Shown: positions 5,346 to 5,559 of the stretch, one piece after another | Layout: the number at the start of each line of letters is the position of its first letter | Numbering within the stretch: the stretch's first letter is position 1 | Assembly (NCBI GenBank): GCA_017408535.1 | Contig: JAFQUL010000151.1 | Span: 1-5,559, forward strand | Direction of reading: 5' to 3' | Origin: Clostridia bacterium | GTDB lineage: Bacteria; Bacillota; Clostridia; Oscillospirales; CAG-272 | DNA length: 5,559 bases | Program-made: the position numbers and the translations under genes | Notes under the pieces: generated by a model | Told to the model about the DNA's origin: nothing | The model's input: the letters and a program-made list of their open reading frames with translations, nothing else | Databases searched by the model: none

Positions 5346-5559
5346 TTATTCAGACTGAATGAGATAGTACATGGATCTGAAGTTGTCGCCTAACTTAAAG
5401 GAGAGAACGCCGTCCTTGTACTCGGTGGGAATAGCACCTACGTAGAAGCCCTCTGAGTTAACTGACCAAACTCTGAGGTCGGGACAGTCGGTCTTGATCT
5501 TGATCTCAGTCTTGATGACCTCGATCATAATGGGAGCACGGCCGTAGTCCAGCATCTTC
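5346..5559 (-). CDS. C-terminal end of an unrecognised protein (cut by window edge)
   Basis: About 70 residues are visible and the frame stays open to the window edge, so the Met at 5555 is probably internal. The segment is beta-rich: alternating strands PIMIEVIKTEIKIKTD and LRVWSVNSEGFYVGAIP, then GVLSFKLGD, with the C-terminus SMYYLIQSE. No Shine-Dalgarno can be assessed. A compact C-terminal beta-sandwich like this is common at the end of larger carbohydrate-active or cell-surface enzymes in Clostridia, but I cannot name the family, and the catalytic part is outside the window. It is followed by its own terminator, so it is the last gene of its transcript. Confidence 0.75.
   Translation of the reverse strand, partial: KMLDYGRAPIMIEVIKTEIKIKTDCPDLRVWSVNSEGFYVGAIPTEYKDGVLSFKLGDNFRSMYYLIQSE

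Overview
The window looks like chromosomal DNA from an anaerobic Firmicute of the Clostridia, most likely Oscillospiraceae/Ruminococcaceae. The reasons are strong AGGAGG ribosome-binding sites, sigma-A promoters with extended -10 elements, a type III pantothenate kinase (CoaX) followed by an ECF-type vitamin S component, short lipoproteins with D/T/P-rich linkers, and a 203-residue protein resembling a family I associate with Ruminococcus-like genomes (DUF6935-like, from memory). No phage, transposase, CRISPR, rRNA or tRNA gene is visible. The genus is an inference.

Layout. (1) Positions 1-1636, minus strand: four closely packed genes of unknown function, read in the order 152-aa acidic protein, 203-aa DUF6935-like protein, 144-aa small-domain protein, and the N-terminus of a lipoprotein cut by the window edge. 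Gaps are 20 bp, a 10-bp overlap and 20 bp, so they are very probably one operon. (2) Positions 1637-1933: a 297-bp divergent control region. It holds a good minus-strand promoter (-35 at 1732-1727, -10 at 1709-1704), a cluster of CCACAC/GTGTGG repeats, a long imperfect inverted repeat (1796-1873), and a near-consensus plus-strand promoter (TTGACA-N17-TATACT). (3) Positions 1934-3637, plus strand: a 567-aa surface lipoprotein with an alkaline-phosphatase-superfamily (type I phosphodiesterase-like) domain followed by a LamG/concanavalin-A-like domain. (4) Positions 3657-3703: a strong bidirectional terminator between convergent genes. (5) Positions 3716-5219, minus strand: coaX and an ECF transporter S component behind an extended -10 promoter. 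Together they suggest pantothenate uptake plus its first phosphorylation toward coenzyme A. (6) Positions 5296-5559, minus strand: a Rho-independent terminator and the C-terminal end of an unrecognised protein that enters from the right edge.

How the parts may work together: CoaX and the S component form a plausible vitamin salvage unit, with the shared EcfA/A'/T module expected elsewhere. The lipoprotein phosphodiesterase probably acts outside the cell, tethered to the membrane. The four-gene operon and the divergent phosphodiesterase gene share a repeat-rich control region and may be co-regulated, but nothing in the sequence proves a joint function. The least ordinary parts are this control region and the uncharacterised operon.
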